Positions 38,956 through 48,321 of a DNA stretch of 64,000 nucleotides are shown here, one piece after another (position 1 is the first letter of the stretch; every line of letters starts with the position of its first letter). This stretch comes from Hahella sp. CCB-MM4 (GTDB lineage: Bacteria > Pseudomonadota > Gammaproteobacteria > Pseudomonadales > Oleiphilaceae). The stretch lies in assembly GCF_002260525.1 (NCBI RefSeq), contig NZ_MRYI01000013.1, forward strand, positions 124,001-188,000, written 5' to 3'. The position numbers and the translations under genes are program-made. The notes below the pieces were generated by a model. That model saw nothing but the letters and a program-made list of their open reading frames with translations. It was not told the DNA's origin and ran no database searches.

Positions 38956-40029
38956 TCAGAACATTTCGGCTACTGACTCGACCAGATGTTGTTTCTCCCC
39001 ACTTCGCATTGCTTCCAGCAAAGCGAGAGAACCGTTGCTGATGATCCGCCTGGTTGCCTCCCTCTCCGGGTAGCACCTCATAAACATATTGGTAAAATGA
39101 GTGCCGTAATGAATGGACTCGCCACTTTTCCCATTCAGAGGCCTGACGATGGTTTCAAAACCGGGTTCATGAAAATAGGCCAGTGCATAACGTTCCCTGA
39201 CGGCATCAAGTTCAACTTTATGGGGTGTCGAAAGAAGGTAGCTATCAGTCAGGAATTGGAGAATGTCGCCGGGAAATACCGTCAATACACCAGGCATCGG
39301 CATCACCAGATTCCAGGGTTGTTTGTCGCCATACATCCCGGCAGTGCTTTCCGTCGTCAGCCAGTTGCGATTTCTTTTTTCACCTTCAACCGGTGGACGG
39401 ATATAGAGCCCCGGCACCTCTTCCTGAGCAGCAATAACCAACATTCCATAATCAGTATGGGCACCAATTCCCCGACTGGACGCATCCGTCCCGGCAGCTG
39501 CAAACCGCAGAACCCTCATATGATGCCAACCATTTTGGGCAAGATCTGCCAGGGCGTTGAGATCACTTAGCCCCAGTCCCAGCGCAATCAACCTGAGAAG
39601 CTTGTCACCTATAGACCCTAATCCACCCATAAACGATTTCATGGCGAGTTCATACTCCGAATCAGGCCAAGGCACCGGTCCATGACAGGGCCACTGGGCT
39701 TTCGCCCGCCAATCGTCTTTCGGAATATCCGGACAGATGGTAAAAATTTCTGATTGGTCTACTTTCCCTGCTGTGATCTCTTCGCCACGAGAGACGTAAC
39801 CAGAAAAGGAATACTGGCTGATACAGGCCGCTTTTTGCGTCAGCGGCCTGCTGAAGAACCGCTTACTGGCCTCAAAAGCCCGCTTCGTTATCTGCTTCTG
39901 TTCAGCCTCTGTGTTGATTTGAAATATGCCATCCTGCCGCCAAGCCTGGATCATGTCCCGTCCAAGCTTGATATTGGATGATGTCGTGGAAATAGAAGTG
40001 GGGAGCCGGAAAGTTTGCAGATTACTCAT
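38956..40029 (-). CDS. efe: Ethylene-forming enzyme homologue (2-oxoglutarate/Fe(II)-dependent oxygenase)
   Basis: 357 aa from the ATG at 40029, whose N-terminus MSNLQTFRLP matches the remembered start of P. syringae EFE (MTNLQTFELP); AGAGG precedes it. Similarity extends along the whole chain, for example SGYV-xRGEEITAGK, AQWPCHGPVPWP, GWHHMRVLRF, RGIGAHTDYG, GLYIRPPVEGEKRNRNWL and HFTNMFMRCYP. Iron ligands His191, Asp193 and His270, the 2-oxoglutarate Arg280 and the arginine-site residues Glu84, Thr86, Arg172, Tyr194 and Arg318 are all present. The family turns 2-oxoglutarate into ethylene with L-arginine as cofactor and also hydroxylates arginine to guanidine and pyrroline-5-carboxylate. 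No obvious arginine or guanidine genes are adjacent. Confidence 0.92.
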   Translation of the reverse strand: MSNLQTFRLPTSISTTSSNIKLGRDMIQAWRQDGIFQINTEAEQKQITKRAFEASKRFFSRPLTQKAACISQYSFSGYVSRGEEITAGKVDQSEIFTICPDIPKDDWRAKAQWPCHGPVPWPDSEYELAMKSFMGGLGSIGDKLLRLIALGLGLSDLNALADLAQNGWHHMRVLRFAAAGTDASSRGIGAHTDYGMLVIAAQEEVPGLYIRPPVEGEKRNRNWLTTESTAGMYGDKQPWNLVMPMPGVLTVFPGDILQFLTDSYLLSTPHKVELDAVRERYALAYFHEPGFETIVRPLNGKSGESIHYGTHFTNMFMRCYPEREATRRIISNGSLALLEAMRSGEKQHLVESVAEMF

Positions 40030-40080
40030 CATCGTCCTCTGATAATTCACCAGTTCAGGCAAAACCGGAACGTACTTCAC

Positions 40081-40293
40081 TTACTCTTCAGTGATAACGC
40101 CATCCAATTTCTCGCCCCATGGTGCTAGCTCATGAAGGACGTTATTACGACAAAGACCCTTGGTTAGATCCATGATGTAGAGGATGTCTAACCTCATCTC
40201 TGAATTATCGTACTGCCCACCTCGATAAGGCCACTTAAAATCGGCGGATATTGCAAAATTGAACACCTGGTCACCTTGACCACTCACAAACAT
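40081..40293 (-). CDS. Short hypothetical frame upstream of the ethylene-forming-enzyme homologue
   Basis: A 70-codon frame on the same strand ends about 50 bp before the oxygenase start. The product is mixed in composition and has no motif I recognise; no Shine-Dalgarno precedes the first ATG at 40293, and an internal ATG at codon 33 is no better. It may be a small gene, a remnant, or chance. Confidence 0.25.
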   Translation of the reverse strand: MFVSGQGDQVFNFAISADFKWPYRGGQYDNSEMRLDILYIMDLTKGLCRNNVLHELAPWGEKLDGVITEE

Positions 40294-40390
40294 ACTTACA
40301 TAAGTAATCGGTAACGAAATCTATACAGTCATAATGAGGCGCTTGTTCATACGAATTCGAGAGTCGCGGGCGGGAATGAATCCTTTTAGC

Positions 40391-41296
40391 TCAATGATGG
40401 TGCTCTATATCTCGACAATTCTCGGAGATCTGCTCAAACTCAAACGTCGTGTGAGCTAGTGCATAGCCGCTTAGTGTATCTGCTATGTCTCCTTTGATCG
40501 CCGTTTGAACCTCCGTGGATATGGGCTTATCCAGCTCCAGATGGGCGGTCAGTACGTGCTTTTCGCCATCCAGAGACCACAAATGAAGGTGGTGGATGGC
40601 CCTGATATGTTCAATTTCCAGCAATTTATCCATGATCTCCTGGCGCAGCTTCCGATCTGGCACCGCCTGCAGAAACAGAAAGAGGGTTTTAATCACATGC
40701 CGCACCACATTGGACAGGATGAACAGCGTGAAAACGATCGATAGAAGCGGATCGAGAATCGGCCAATCGGCGAACAACAATACGACACTGATAATCAGCA
40801 CCGCCAGCCAGCCGAGCACATCTTCCAGCAAGTGCCAGTTCAACAGCTGCTCGTTCAGGGTTTTGCCTTTACTGACTTTCAACGCGGCGAATCCGTTTAC
40901 CGCGACTCCCAGAATGGCCAGCCAGAACATTCCTTGGGCATGAGGCATTTCCGGAGCCATTAATCGGGGAATGGCCATGGATAATACCCATACAGAGCCA
41001 ATAATAAGAATGCCGCCGTTAACCAAAGCCGCCAGCAGCGAGAATCGCCGGTACCCATAACTGAATCTGGAATCTGCCTGCCGGCCGCTTAGCTTCTGCA
41101 TTATCCAGGCAAACGCGATGGCCAGAGCATCACCGAGATCATGTACGGCATCAGCCATAATAGCGGTACTGTTGGTTAACCAGCCCCCCACAAACTCGAT
41201 CAGGGCAAATGTGGCATTCAACCAGAACGCCAAGGCAATTCGCCCGCTGCTTGCGTCGTCGTCCACGTGGGAATGATGATGGTGATGCGAAGACAT
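40391..41296 (-). CDS. Cation diffusion facilitator (CzcD/ZitB-type zinc exporter)
   Basis: 301 aa with a His-rich N-terminus (SSHHHHHSH), six predicted helices and the transport-site pairs of CDF proteins in helices 2 and 5 (ADAVHDLGDALAIA; LLEDVLGWLAVL). A second His-rich tail and a cytoplasmic ferredoxin-like domain (about 205-300) complete the usual form. The family exports Zn2+, Cd2+ or Co2+ by proton exchange at the inner membrane. It follows the VOC gene by 20 bp on the same strand, so the two probably form an operon. Confidence 0.9.
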   Translation of the reverse strand: MSSHHHHHSHVDDDASSGRIALAFWLNATFALIEFVGGWLTNSTAIMADAVHDLGDALAIAFAWIMQKLSGRQADSRFSYGYRRFSLLAALVNGGILIIGSVWVLSMAIPRLMAPEMPHAQGMFWLAILGVAVNGFAALKVSKGKTLNEQLLNWHLLEDVLGWLAVLIISVVLLFADWPILDPLLSIVFTLFILSNVVRHVIKTLFLFLQAVPDRKLRQEIMDKLLEIEHIRAIHHLHLWSLDGEKHVLTAHLELDKPISTEVQTAIKGDIADTLSGYALAHTTFEFEQISENCRDIEHHH

Positions 41297-41316
41297 TGTT
41301 ATATAGTCCCCGTCAA

Positions 41317-41721
41317 TCAGTTTTCGAGTTGCTTAAGGAAGGTTTGCTCATCGCGGATTCCGACACTGTTACCATCCGGGTCCGTGATGTTAATGGTCGT
41401 CCCCCAGGGGTAACGATTGATCTTGGGTTCAATTCCCCAATTCTTCAATGACACCGCTGCCTGTTCAATATCTCTGACGTTAAAACGAAGACGAGTGGGG
41501 TTTTCTGCCATCGTTTTTTCTCCATCTTTTTTTTCTCCATCCTTTGTCATACCGCCAGTTTCAATCATCAGGTATGCGCCGTAAAAGTCCAGACAAGCCA
41601 GCCTGAAATCGCCCTCCTGGGATTCAAACAGAATCGGCAGGCCGAACAGCTGATGATAGAAGTTTACACACTCATCGAATCGTTCGACTCTCAATATGAT
41701 TCCTGTCCGTTCAATCTCCAT
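41317..41721 (-). CDS. VOC-family (glyoxalase/bleomycin-resistance-like) protein
   Basis: 134 aa with the beta-alpha-beta-beta-beta repeats of VOC proteins: IILRVERFDECVNFYHQLFGLPI at the start, TRLRFNVRDIEQAAVSLKNWG in the middle and DPDGNSVGIRDE at the end. Metal-site residues of glyoxalase I are not clearly all present, so the reaction is unknown. A central linker has two tandem KDGEK units (about residues 60-69), encoded by a T/C-rich repeat. Probably co-transcribed with the CDF exporter downstream. Confidence 0.82.
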   Translation of the reverse strand: MEIERTGIILRVERFDECVNFYHQLFGLPILFESQEGDFRLACLDFYGAYLMIETGGMTKDGEKKDGEKTMAENPTRLRFNVRDIEQAAVSLKNWGIEPKINRYPWGTTINITDPDGNSVGIRDEQTFLKQLEN

Positions 41722-41870
41722 TCAGATGTCCTTTCAACCTATCTATTCAATGGGTCTGTTCTCTAATCTACGACAGCAGGTAGAGGGTTACAAACGACTT
41801 TCTTCTGCCAGCCATATGAGAGTAATATCTGACAAACCTGTCAAATATTTTTCCCATTCAAGGAGGCTTT

Positions 41871-42776
41871 ATGGACTATCCTCGTGACATGATCGGTTAC
41901 GGCAATCAGCCGCCCCATCCCCGTTGGCCGGGCAATGCCAGGCTGGCACTACAGTTTGTTGTTAATTACGAAGAAGGGGGTGAGAACTGTATCTTGCACG
42001 GTGATGCAGCCTCGGAAGCCTTCCTGTCTGAAATCGTCGGAGCACAGCCCCTCCAGGGTGTGCGCCATATGAACATGGAGTCCATTTATGAATACGGCAG
42101 TCGGGCAGGATTCTGGCGCCTGCACAGGTTATTCACCCGGTTTAACTTTCCGGTGACCGTATTCGGCGTGGCCACGGCTTTAGAGAGAAATCCTGAAGCG
42201 GTCGACGCCATGTTGGAAGCAGACTGGGAAATTGCCAGCCACGGACTTAAATGGATTGATTATCAATATATGTCTGAAGAGGAAGAGCGCAGCCATATCC
42301 TGCAGGCGATAGACATCCATGAACGGGTCACGGGCTCCCGCCCGTTGGGCTGGTATACCGGCAGAATGAGCCCTAATACCCGCCGTCTGGCAGTGGAAAC
42401 CGGTGAACTTCTGTATGATGCTGACTCATACGCAGATGACCTGCCCTACTGGCTGCATGACTTTGGAAAACCTCATCTGGTGGTTCCCTACACCCTGGAC
42501 ACCAATGACATGCGTTTTGCCACTAACCAGGGATTCAATAGCGGAGACCAGTTCTACACCTATCTCAAGGACAGTTTTGATGTTCTTTACGAGGAAGGAG
42601 CCACCGCCCCAAAAATGATGAGTGTCGGGCTACACTGTCGCCTGGTAGGTCGTCCGGGACGGCTGGCAGCATTGTCCCGATTCCTGGACTATGTGAGTCA
42701 GCATCAGGACGTTTGGGTCTGTCGACGCGTCGACATTGCCCGTCACTGGCACGATCATCACTACCCCGTCTCCTAA
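41871..42776 (+). CDS. puuE: Metal-independent-type allantoinase (PuuE, NodB-fold)
   Basis: 301 aa, opening MDYPRDMIGYGNQPPHPRWP, which is typical of PuuE; AAGGAGG precedes the ATG at 41871. The NodB-like deacetylase fold appears as FVVNYEEGGE, RAGFWRLHRLF, ASHGLKWIDY and GWYTGRMSPNTRRL. PuuE enzymes open the hydantoin ring of allantoin to allantoate in purine breakdown. No other ureide gene lies in the window, so the pathway role is inferred from the family alone. A clean terminator follows. Confidence 0.9.
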   Translation: MDYPRDMIGYGNQPPHPRWPGNARLALQFVVNYEEGGENCILHGDAASEAFLSEIVGAQPLQGVRHMNMESIYEYGSRAGFWRLHRLFTRFNFPVTVFGVATALERNPEAVDAMLEADWEIASHGLKWIDYQYMSEEEERSHILQAIDIHERVTGSRPLGWYTGRMSPNTRRLAVETGELLYDADSYADDLPYWLHDFGKPHLVVPYTLDTNDMRFATNQGFNSGDQFYTYLKDSFDVLYEEGATAPKMMSVGLHCRLVGRPGRLAALSRFLDYVSQHQDVWVCRRVDIARHWHDHHYPVS

Positions 42777-42787
42777 AAGTCCACCTT

Positions 42788-42818
42788 AGAGGGACAAACA
42801 AGATGGTCCCTCTTTTAT
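42788..42818 (+). terminator. Intrinsic terminator of the allantoinase gene
   Basis: AGAGGGAC (42788-42795) pairs with GTCCCTCT (42806-42813), followed by TTTTATT, 12 bp after the stop codon. Confidence 0.85.
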
Positions 42819-42822
42819 TCCT

Positions 42823-42915
42823 CAATCCTGAAGCTTTGCTATTTCTCAGTCCTGGCTTTGCTATTTCTCAGTCCTGGCTTTGCTATTTCTCAGTCCTGAA
42901 GCTTTGCCTATCCCT
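42823..42915. repeat. 22-25-bp tandem repeat, 4 copies
   Basis: Units with CAGTCCTGGCTTTGCTATTT begin at 42823, 42847, 42869 and 42891; the first and last carry extra bases. The array fills the gap between the allantoinase terminator and the stop of the convergent chemoreceptor. Confidence 0.85.
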
Positions 42916-44603
42916 CAGACCTGAAACTGCCTCAACAATACATTCAATTCAGCCGCCAAGGCTGAAAGCTCCGAAGCGATCTGCTGGTTCGTCTGCGTCG
43001 CCTCTGCCGTCGTTTCGGCTTCGGCCAGAATATTGACCAGATTTCGATTGATGCTCTCGCTGACCTGGGACTGCTCATCTGAAGCGGTGGCAACCTGAGC
43101 ATTGAGATGATTGATAAGACCTACCGCCTGGAGGATATCATCCAGGCAAGTTGCGGTACTTTGCGAATGCGACACGGTCTCTTCGCCCACATACTGACTG
43201 GATAACATAACTTCAACGGCTTCTTCGGACCCTTGTTGCAACCTCTCAATCATGAGTTGGATTTCTTCGGTACTACTTTGGGTTCGACTGGCAAGAGTTC
43301 TGACTTCATCAGCCACAACAGCAAACCCGCGCCCTTGGTCACCCGCCCGGGCAGCCTCAATCGCGGCGTTGAGAGCCAGAAGATTGGTCTGTTCGGCAAT
43401 TCCCCTTATCACGCCGAGGACGGAGACAATTTCCCCCACATGCCCTTTGAGATGCTCAATCACTCCTGATGCCTTACCTACTGAATCTACCAGTGATTGC
43501 ACCGATTCGGCTCCTCTGGCCACCACGTCCCTGACCTGGCCACAGTTGTCATTGGCAGAGCCTGCCGCTGAGGCTGCTTCAACAGCATTGCCCGACACCT
43601 GGAGGGCGGAAGCCGACATTTGATTCATGGCGGTCGATACCATGTCCGTCTGCTGTCGTTGCAGGCTGACTGACCGGGATATCTGTCCGGACAGCTCAGT
43701 GCCTTTTTCAGCCGCCTCGATGACTTTCATTGCTGTCTCTGAGGTCTTGCAAACCAATGCATGAACCTTGCTGACAAACAGGTTAAAGGCTGCCGCCAAT
43801 GATCCCAACTCATCGTTGGAATCCACATTAAGCCGCTGGGTCAGGTCACCATCCTCACTGGCAATATCGTTAAGCCTGTCAGTGACTTTCTGCAGGGGTT
43901 TGACAATGGTTCGGGTCACTGCCAATGACAGCCCAACCAAAACAATCGCCAGCGCAATTCCAAGTACCAGTGCAGACCGGATTATCGAGGCTAGCTGCTG
44001 GCGTTGCTCCTGCTCAAGCGCAGCAATCGTGTCATCGATGTCATCAATATAAAAACCGGTTCCCAGCATCCATTGAACATCAGGTAACCAGACGGCATAA
44101 CTTAATTTTGGAAATTGCCCTTCCTGCTTGAGCTTGGGCCAATCATACTCAACATACCCTCCGCCATTTTTCGCGACTGCTATCAACTCCTGAATGATGG
44201 CCACGCCCTTTTTCGACTTCAGCCCGATCAGATTCTTGCCAATAAGATTTTTCTTGGCGTGGGCAGTCACCGTACCGTCTTCAGAATATGCAAAAAAATA
44301 GCCGTCCTTGCCGAATCTGAGCGAACTGATTCGCTCCCCCAACGTCGCCTCTTCTCCTTTGCCTTCCCCTTTTCCTTCTACTTTCCCTTTCCCTTCTGCC
44401 AGCATTTGCTGAATCGCTGATTGGGCGAGCTGGGTATATTGTTTGAGTTCGGCTTTCTTTGCGGCCATGAGGCTTTGTCGGGTATCAGCCAGACTACGCT
44501 CAAACAACTGCTGCATACTGATCAAATTGAGAATACTGAATCCCAAGGTACTCAGCATAATTGTCGCGATCGCGAGAGTAATAATTTTGGTCTTAATAGT
44601 CAT
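42915..44603 (-). CDS. Methyl-accepting chemotaxis protein with single Cache sensor
   Basis: 562 aa from the ATG at 44603, eight bases after GAGGT. Helix 1 (about 5-27), a periplasmic sCache_2-type domain (about 35-190, [46 protein letters not shown]), helix 2 (about 200-222), HAMP (224-275) and the signalling hairpin tip ([35 protein letters not shown]). Before the Cache core there is an [14 protein letters not shown]-type repeat, encoded by C/T-rich repeats at about 44343-44402. Cache_2 receptors often sense organic acids or small amines; the ligand is unknown. It would feed a CheA elsewhere in the genome. Confidence 0.93.
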   Translation of the reverse strand: MTIKTKIITLAIATIMLSTLGFSILNLISMQQLFERSLADTRQSLMAAKKAELKQYTQLAQSAIQQMLAEGKGKVEGKGEGKGEEATLGERISSLRFGKDGYFFAYSEDGTVTAHAKKNLIGKNLIGLKSKKGVAIIQELIAVAKNGGGYVEYDWPKLKQEGQFPKLSYAVWLPDVQWMLGTGFYIDDIDDTIAALEQEQRQQLASIIRSALVLGIALAIVLVGLSLAVTRTIVKPLQKVTDRLNDIASEDGDLTQRLNVDSNDELGSLAAAFNLFVSKVHALVCKTSETAMKVIEAAEKGTELSGQISRSVSLQRQQTDMVSTAMNQMSASALQVSGNAVEAASAAGSANDNCGQVRDVVARGAESVQSLVDSVGKASGVIEHLKGHVGEIVSVLGVIRGIAEQTNLLALNAAIEAARAGDQGRGFAVVADEVRTLASRTQSSTEEIQLMIERLQQGSEEAVEVMLSSQYVGEETVSHSQSTATCLDDILQAVGLINHLNAQVATASDEQSQVSESINRNLVNILAEAETTAEATQTNQQIASELSALAAELNVLLRQFQV

Positions 44604-44660
44604 GATCATCACCTCAAATATCTTCAGGTGTTCAGGGCTTGCTGACAGTCCTCTATCCAG

Positions 44661-45281
44661 CTATCTGGCCAATCCCTTTTCGAATGCGTACCGGATAATT
44701 CCAAGAGAGCTCTGGGCACCAATCTTCTGCATGATATTGCGCTTATGGCTTTCCACGGTTCTAACGCTGATATTCAACTCCCTTGCCAGGTGTTTGTTAC
44801 TTAATCCGTTGGCAATCAGGCATACGATCCTGGTTTCACGATCGGTCAGAAAGCGGCCGTTGGGATGGCAACTGAACTCATGAAGAACCGAGAGCGCTAT
44901 CTCACAAAAGGCTGTTTTTCCGTGGTAGACACGCTTAATGGCGCTGATAAGATCCTGGCCATTGATATCTTTCAGCAGGTATCCCATTGCTCCACCGCGA
45001 ATGAGGTCCAATATGCCCTCGGGATCGTCGCTGATACAGAGAAAGATGAACCGTACCTGATCCATTTTTGCAGTGACGGATTCAAGCACGGCTAACCCTG
45101 GTTTATCCGGGGTGCTGGGGTCCATAATGACGATATCCGGCATTGCACTACGAATAAGTTCAAGTGCCCTGCTCCCGGATTCGGTTTCTCCAACAATATA
45201 TATGTCCTGATCCAGATCGATCCTTGCAGCCAGCCCTTCCCGGAAAATAGGGTGGTGATCAACAAGAAGTACTTTAATCAT
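44661..45281 (-). CDS. NarL/LuxR-family response regulator
   Basis: 206 aa from the ATG at 45281 (MIKVLLVDHHPIFREGL). Receiver domain with Asp54 in VIMDPSTPD as the phospho-acceptor and Lys in YLLKDING, then a LuxR-type helix-turn-helix (LTDRETRIVCLIANGLSNKHLARELNISVRTVESHKRNIMQKIG, about 145-190). No histidine kinase is next to it. It lies downstream of the orphan TRAP binding lipoprotein on the same strand (153 bp) and upstream of a chemoreceptor, so the trio may share a signal (inference). Confidence 0.92.
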   Translation of the reverse strand: MIKVLLVDHHPIFREGLAARIDLDQDIYIVGETESGSRALELIRSAMPDIVIMDPSTPDKPGLAVLESVTAKMDQVRFIFLCISDDPEGILDLIRGGAMGYLLKDINGQDLISAIKRVYHGKTAFCEIALSVLHEFSCHPNGRFLTDRETRIVCLIANGLSNKHLARELNISVRTVESHKRNIMQKIGAQSSLGIIRYAFEKGLAR

Positions 45282-45434
45282 CCTGTGACCCCGTATTTTT
45301 CGATGAATAGGTAGCGGCCACCAATGGTTCGGCATATCGGCGACCGCCAGATGGTGTGTGAGTGTCTATAGATAACGTTGAATCAAAGGTGCTCGAATGA
45401 TTCGCCGTCTAAGCAGACTCACAACGATTGAAAT

Positions 45435-46568
45435 TCAACCTCTGGGTTGACTATTGAGGTATGCCTGATCTGAAATTCGGGTCCACCGGCGGGCCTTCCA
45501 TTGGAAACGGGATTGGGAATCCAGAATTTCCTTGGCAAGGGGATCCTGTCCAGCCCGTACTTTGAGTAATTCTTCCGTAACATCGTACATGGCTTCAATC
45601 ACCTTGGGAGGAAAGGTACGGATCTTGACGCCGGGGTATTCCACCTGGATGGTGGACCAGTTCTGAGCACTTTCATAGGTTGACTGCACGTACATATCAA
45701 ACGCCGCTGTACGCATGGCAACTTTGAGTATCTTCTGCAGATGCCCGGGCAGGCGGTTCCAGCTGTCATTATTAATGAGAAACTGCAGCTCAGTACCAGG
45801 CTCGTGCCACCCGGTGTAGTAGTAGGGGGCAATTTCATGAAACCTCATCCCCAGATCAAGAGATGGTCCGACCCACTCCAACGCATCAATCTGTCCTTCC
45901 TTCATGGCTGCATATAACTCGTTCGGGGCGATATTCACCGGCTCGACACCAAGCTTCTGCAACACCTCACCGGCAAAGCCCGGCACTCGCATCCTAACGC
46001 CCTGAAAATCTTCCAGTGAATTAATTTCCTTACGAAACCAGCCACCCATCTGATTGCCGGTATTTCCTCCAGGGAAAGAAAGCAAATGGTGTTTACCGTA
46101 TACTTTCTGCATCAGCTCCATGCCACCGCCATGATAGAACCAGGCATATTGCTCCTGAGCCAGCATCCCAAAAGGTAAGGTGGTAAAAAAGAGGGTATTG
46201 GGATCAATGTCCTTCCAATAGTATGAGGCGGAATGCCCCATGTCGTATTTGCCGTCTTTCACCATATCAAAGATGCCGAATGGCTGGTGATGCTGATCAG
46301 CAGAAGTAATCTCGATGATCAGTTGGCCATCCGACAGCTCTTTCACCATTTGCGCAAAATTTGCGGTTGTTTCGGCAAATATTGGGGCTTTCTGCGTCCA
46401 GGACTGGGCCAGGGAAAGCTTATATACCGTCGGTTCAGGCGCTTTATTAGAGACAGGCACATCAGAAGCGATGGCTTTAGAAGTGGAATCATTGCAGCCG
46501 GATAATAAGACCGCAATCAACACAGAGAGAATTAACGCATTCAGTTTGCCAACTTGCACGGGATACAT
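45435..46568 (-). CDS. Orphan TRAP-type solute-binding lipoprotein (DctP family)
   Basis: 377 aa with a lipoprotein signal (LLSGC, lipid Cys about residue 25) and a full DctP fold: SLAQSWTQKAPIF, DMVKDGKYDMGHS, the central GVRMRVPGFAGEVLQKLGVEPVNIAPNELYAAMKEGQIDALEWVGP with the carboxylate-binding Arg. The YYWKDI and WVGPSLDLGMRFHEIAPYYY stretches resemble the group that binds aromatic or keto acids. No DctQ or DctM permease gene is present nearby. A membrane-anchored, permease-less binding protein beside a two-component regulator suggests signal capture rather than uptake (inference). Confidence 0.88.
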   Translation of the reverse strand: MYPVQVGKLNALILSVLIAVLLSGCNDSTSKAIASDVPVSNKAPEPTVYKLSLAQSWTQKAPIFAETTANFAQMVKELSDGQLIIEITSADQHHQPFGIFDMVKDGKYDMGHSASYYWKDIDPNTLFFTTLPFGMLAQEQYAWFYHGGGMELMQKVYGKHHLLSFPGGNTGNQMGGWFRKEINSLEDFQGVRMRVPGFAGEVLQKLGVEPVNIAPNELYAAMKEGQIDALEWVGPSLDLGMRFHEIAPYYYTGWHEPGTELQFLINNDSWNRLPGHLQKILKVAMRTAAFDMYVQSTYESAQNWSTIQVEYPGVKIRTFPPKVIEAMYDVTEELLKVRAGQDPLAKEILDSQSRFQWKARRWTRISDQAYLNSQPRG

Positions 46569-46802
46569 ATACGACCTACCTGTTTATATTTATTTTTTAG
46601 ATTCAGTCGAATCACGTTTTTGTCATTCGCAGCTCATGGTCACAATTCGAGCAGCCAGGAACAATCCGTATGAATGACCAAAATTTGCGCAGGAAGTACT
46701 TAGAAGGATGTTTGGGGAGGGTAGGTATTTGTACCTAGGTAGCTGTGGAGCAACGAGCGCCTGAAGGACTTATGTCAAGAATTCAGCAGTACGTAGTTTT
46801 TG

Positions 46803-46852
46803 CCAGCTTAGGGGCTTTTAGCAATAACCAGCTTAAAGGCTTTTAACAGCAG
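46803..46852. repeat. 25-bp tandem repeat, 2 copies
   Basis: Two adjacent copies starting CCAGCTTA at 46803 and 46828, sharing GGCTTTTA, with a few substitutions. Confidence 0.7.
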
Positions 46853-47078
46853 CAGCCTGATTCAAACACAGAAGCGCTTGCCAATCTAACCACTTTTTAC
46901 CAAATGACATCAGACTACTCCTATTAGCTCTTAGTCCAATCCAACTCATCCCTATCCCTTTCAGCCTTTCCTCTCATAACTCAGTTCGAATCTCCCCCCC
47001 TGGCCTAAGTGCAAACCCTGATTAGGTTTGCGTGCATTAACGGATGCCTGAGCAGCCCCATGTCGGATCAACCTAAAA

Positions 47079-47123
47079 AAAGCTCCCGGCACAGTCGACC
47101 GATGACTGATTGCCGGAAGCTTT
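47079..47123 (+). promoter_or_regulatory. Hairpin in the porin 5' leader
   Basis: AAAGCTCCCGGCA (47079-47091) and TGCCGGAAGCTTT (47111-47123) pair over 13 positions with one mismatch, around a 19-base loop. It lies 62 bp before the porin ATG, has no following U-run, and could be a regulatory RNA structure. Confidence 0.4.
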
Positions 47124-47184
47124 GACTGACTGGCGACCATCTCTGGTAGCCGGCACAAGCATAACTCTCTGACAGGAACAAAAC

Positions 47185-48231
47185 ATGAATAATATCCCTG
47201 CCATTTTTCTTCTGGGCAGCATGGCCTGTGCAACCTCCGCTCACTCCACACTGGTCGTTGATCTGCCCAACGATGCCAAACTGAGTTTTGGAGGCTATTT
47301 CAAACTCGATCTTCGTCATGTCAATGGTGACCTGGCATACCGGGACTTCTGGATCAGTAACAACGCCCCGGCAGAAGATACCGAAGAGACCCGGCTGAAT
47401 ATCAGAGAATCACGTTTCAATATTCACTATGATCAAGGGGACCTCCAAGGAACTCTCGAGTGGGACTTCTATGATGATCAGCAACCTGTTGGCGCAACGG
47501 AGAGTGTAACAGGCGGACATTCTCTCAGACTCAGACATGCATTTTTCAAATACGAAGACTGGCTGCTGGGACAGACATGGTCCACATTTATGCCTTTGGC
47601 CAGTATTCCAGAGGCCCTGGATTTTGGTGGGCCGCATGTTGCCCAAACCTTTGTGCGTCAATCACAGATCAGATATTCCCGGGACAGCCTGGAACTTGCC
47701 CTGGAAAATCCTTCCACTTTCAGCGGTGAAAGCCAGACTATTCCAGATGCAGTCGCCAGATATACCTTCAAAGGAACCTGGGGGCAGATAGGTGTAGCCG
47801 CCCTGCTCCGCAGTATGGAAGATTCAAATAACGATGGTGGCGCAGACGGTTTACAGCTCGGATACAACCTCCACGGAAAAATCAGTACCTTCGGAAAAGA
47901 TGATTTTCGCTTTTCCTACAACGGCGGAGCTCAGGGACGTTATACTGGCCCCGGTGCCAATATTGCGGATACCGCAGACGCCCATGGAGATATTCTCGAT
48001 ACAGAAGCCTACACGGCCGCTTACCGCCATTTCTGGACTGATTCCTTGCGCAGCAGTTTATACTACGGCCACATTGAGATTGACGACACAAGCGTCGACA
48101 GGTCTCATTGGGCAGTTAACCTGCTGCAGGATATCAGGCCCGGCTTCACTGTAGGGGGGGAGTTCGGGAACTACGAAACAGAATCAGGCGACGACGATTA
48201 TCTGCAATTTTCCGCTAAATATAGCTTTTAG
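47185..48231 (+). CDS. Outer-membrane porin, DcaP-like
   Basis: 348 aa with a signal peptide (MNNIPAIFLLGSMACATSAHS, about 1-20), an N-terminal strand DAKLSFGGYFKLDLRH, repeated amphipathic beta strands and a C-terminal YLQFSAKYSF ending in Phe, as needed for BAM recognition. The GQTWSTFMPLASIPEALDFGGP segment is typical of DcaP-type porins. Such trimeric porins take up small, often negatively charged solutes. AGGAA precedes the ATG. It is followed 90 bp later by a periplasmic binding-like protein. Confidence 0.85.
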   Translation: MNNIPAIFLLGSMACATSAHSTLVVDLPNDAKLSFGGYFKLDLRHVNGDLAYRDFWISNNAPAEDTEETRLNIRESRFNIHYDQGDLQGTLEWDFYDDQQPVGATESVTGGHSLRLRHAFFKYEDWLLGQTWSTFMPLASIPEALDFGGPHVAQTFVRQSQIRYSRDSLELALENPSTFSGESQTIPDAVARYTFKGTWGQIGVAALLRSMEDSNNDGGADGLQLGYNLHGKISTFGKDDFRFSYNGGAQGRYTGPGANIADTADAHGDILDTEAYTAAYRHFWTDSLRSSLYYGHIEIDDTSVDRSHWAVNLLQDIRPGFTVGGEFGNYETESGDDDYLQFSAKYSF

Positions 48232-48321
48232 GCTAATTGTTAACCCCTCCTCCAATTTGGCAAGCTATGCCAGCTTGCCATTTCTGGCAGGAGCGTAGTC
48301 AAATTGAGAAGTATAAAAACA

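Larger units (their letters stand above)
46569..47184. other. Divergent region between TRAP lipoprotein and porin
   Basis: 616 bp with no credible gene. It holds a 25-bp direct repeat (46803-46852) and an imperfect hairpin in the porin leader (47079-47123). Confidence 0.5.

Noticed and set aside
47079-47123. Rho-independent terminator before the porin
   Set aside because: No plus-strand gene lies upstream and no U-run follows; a leader structure is more likely.
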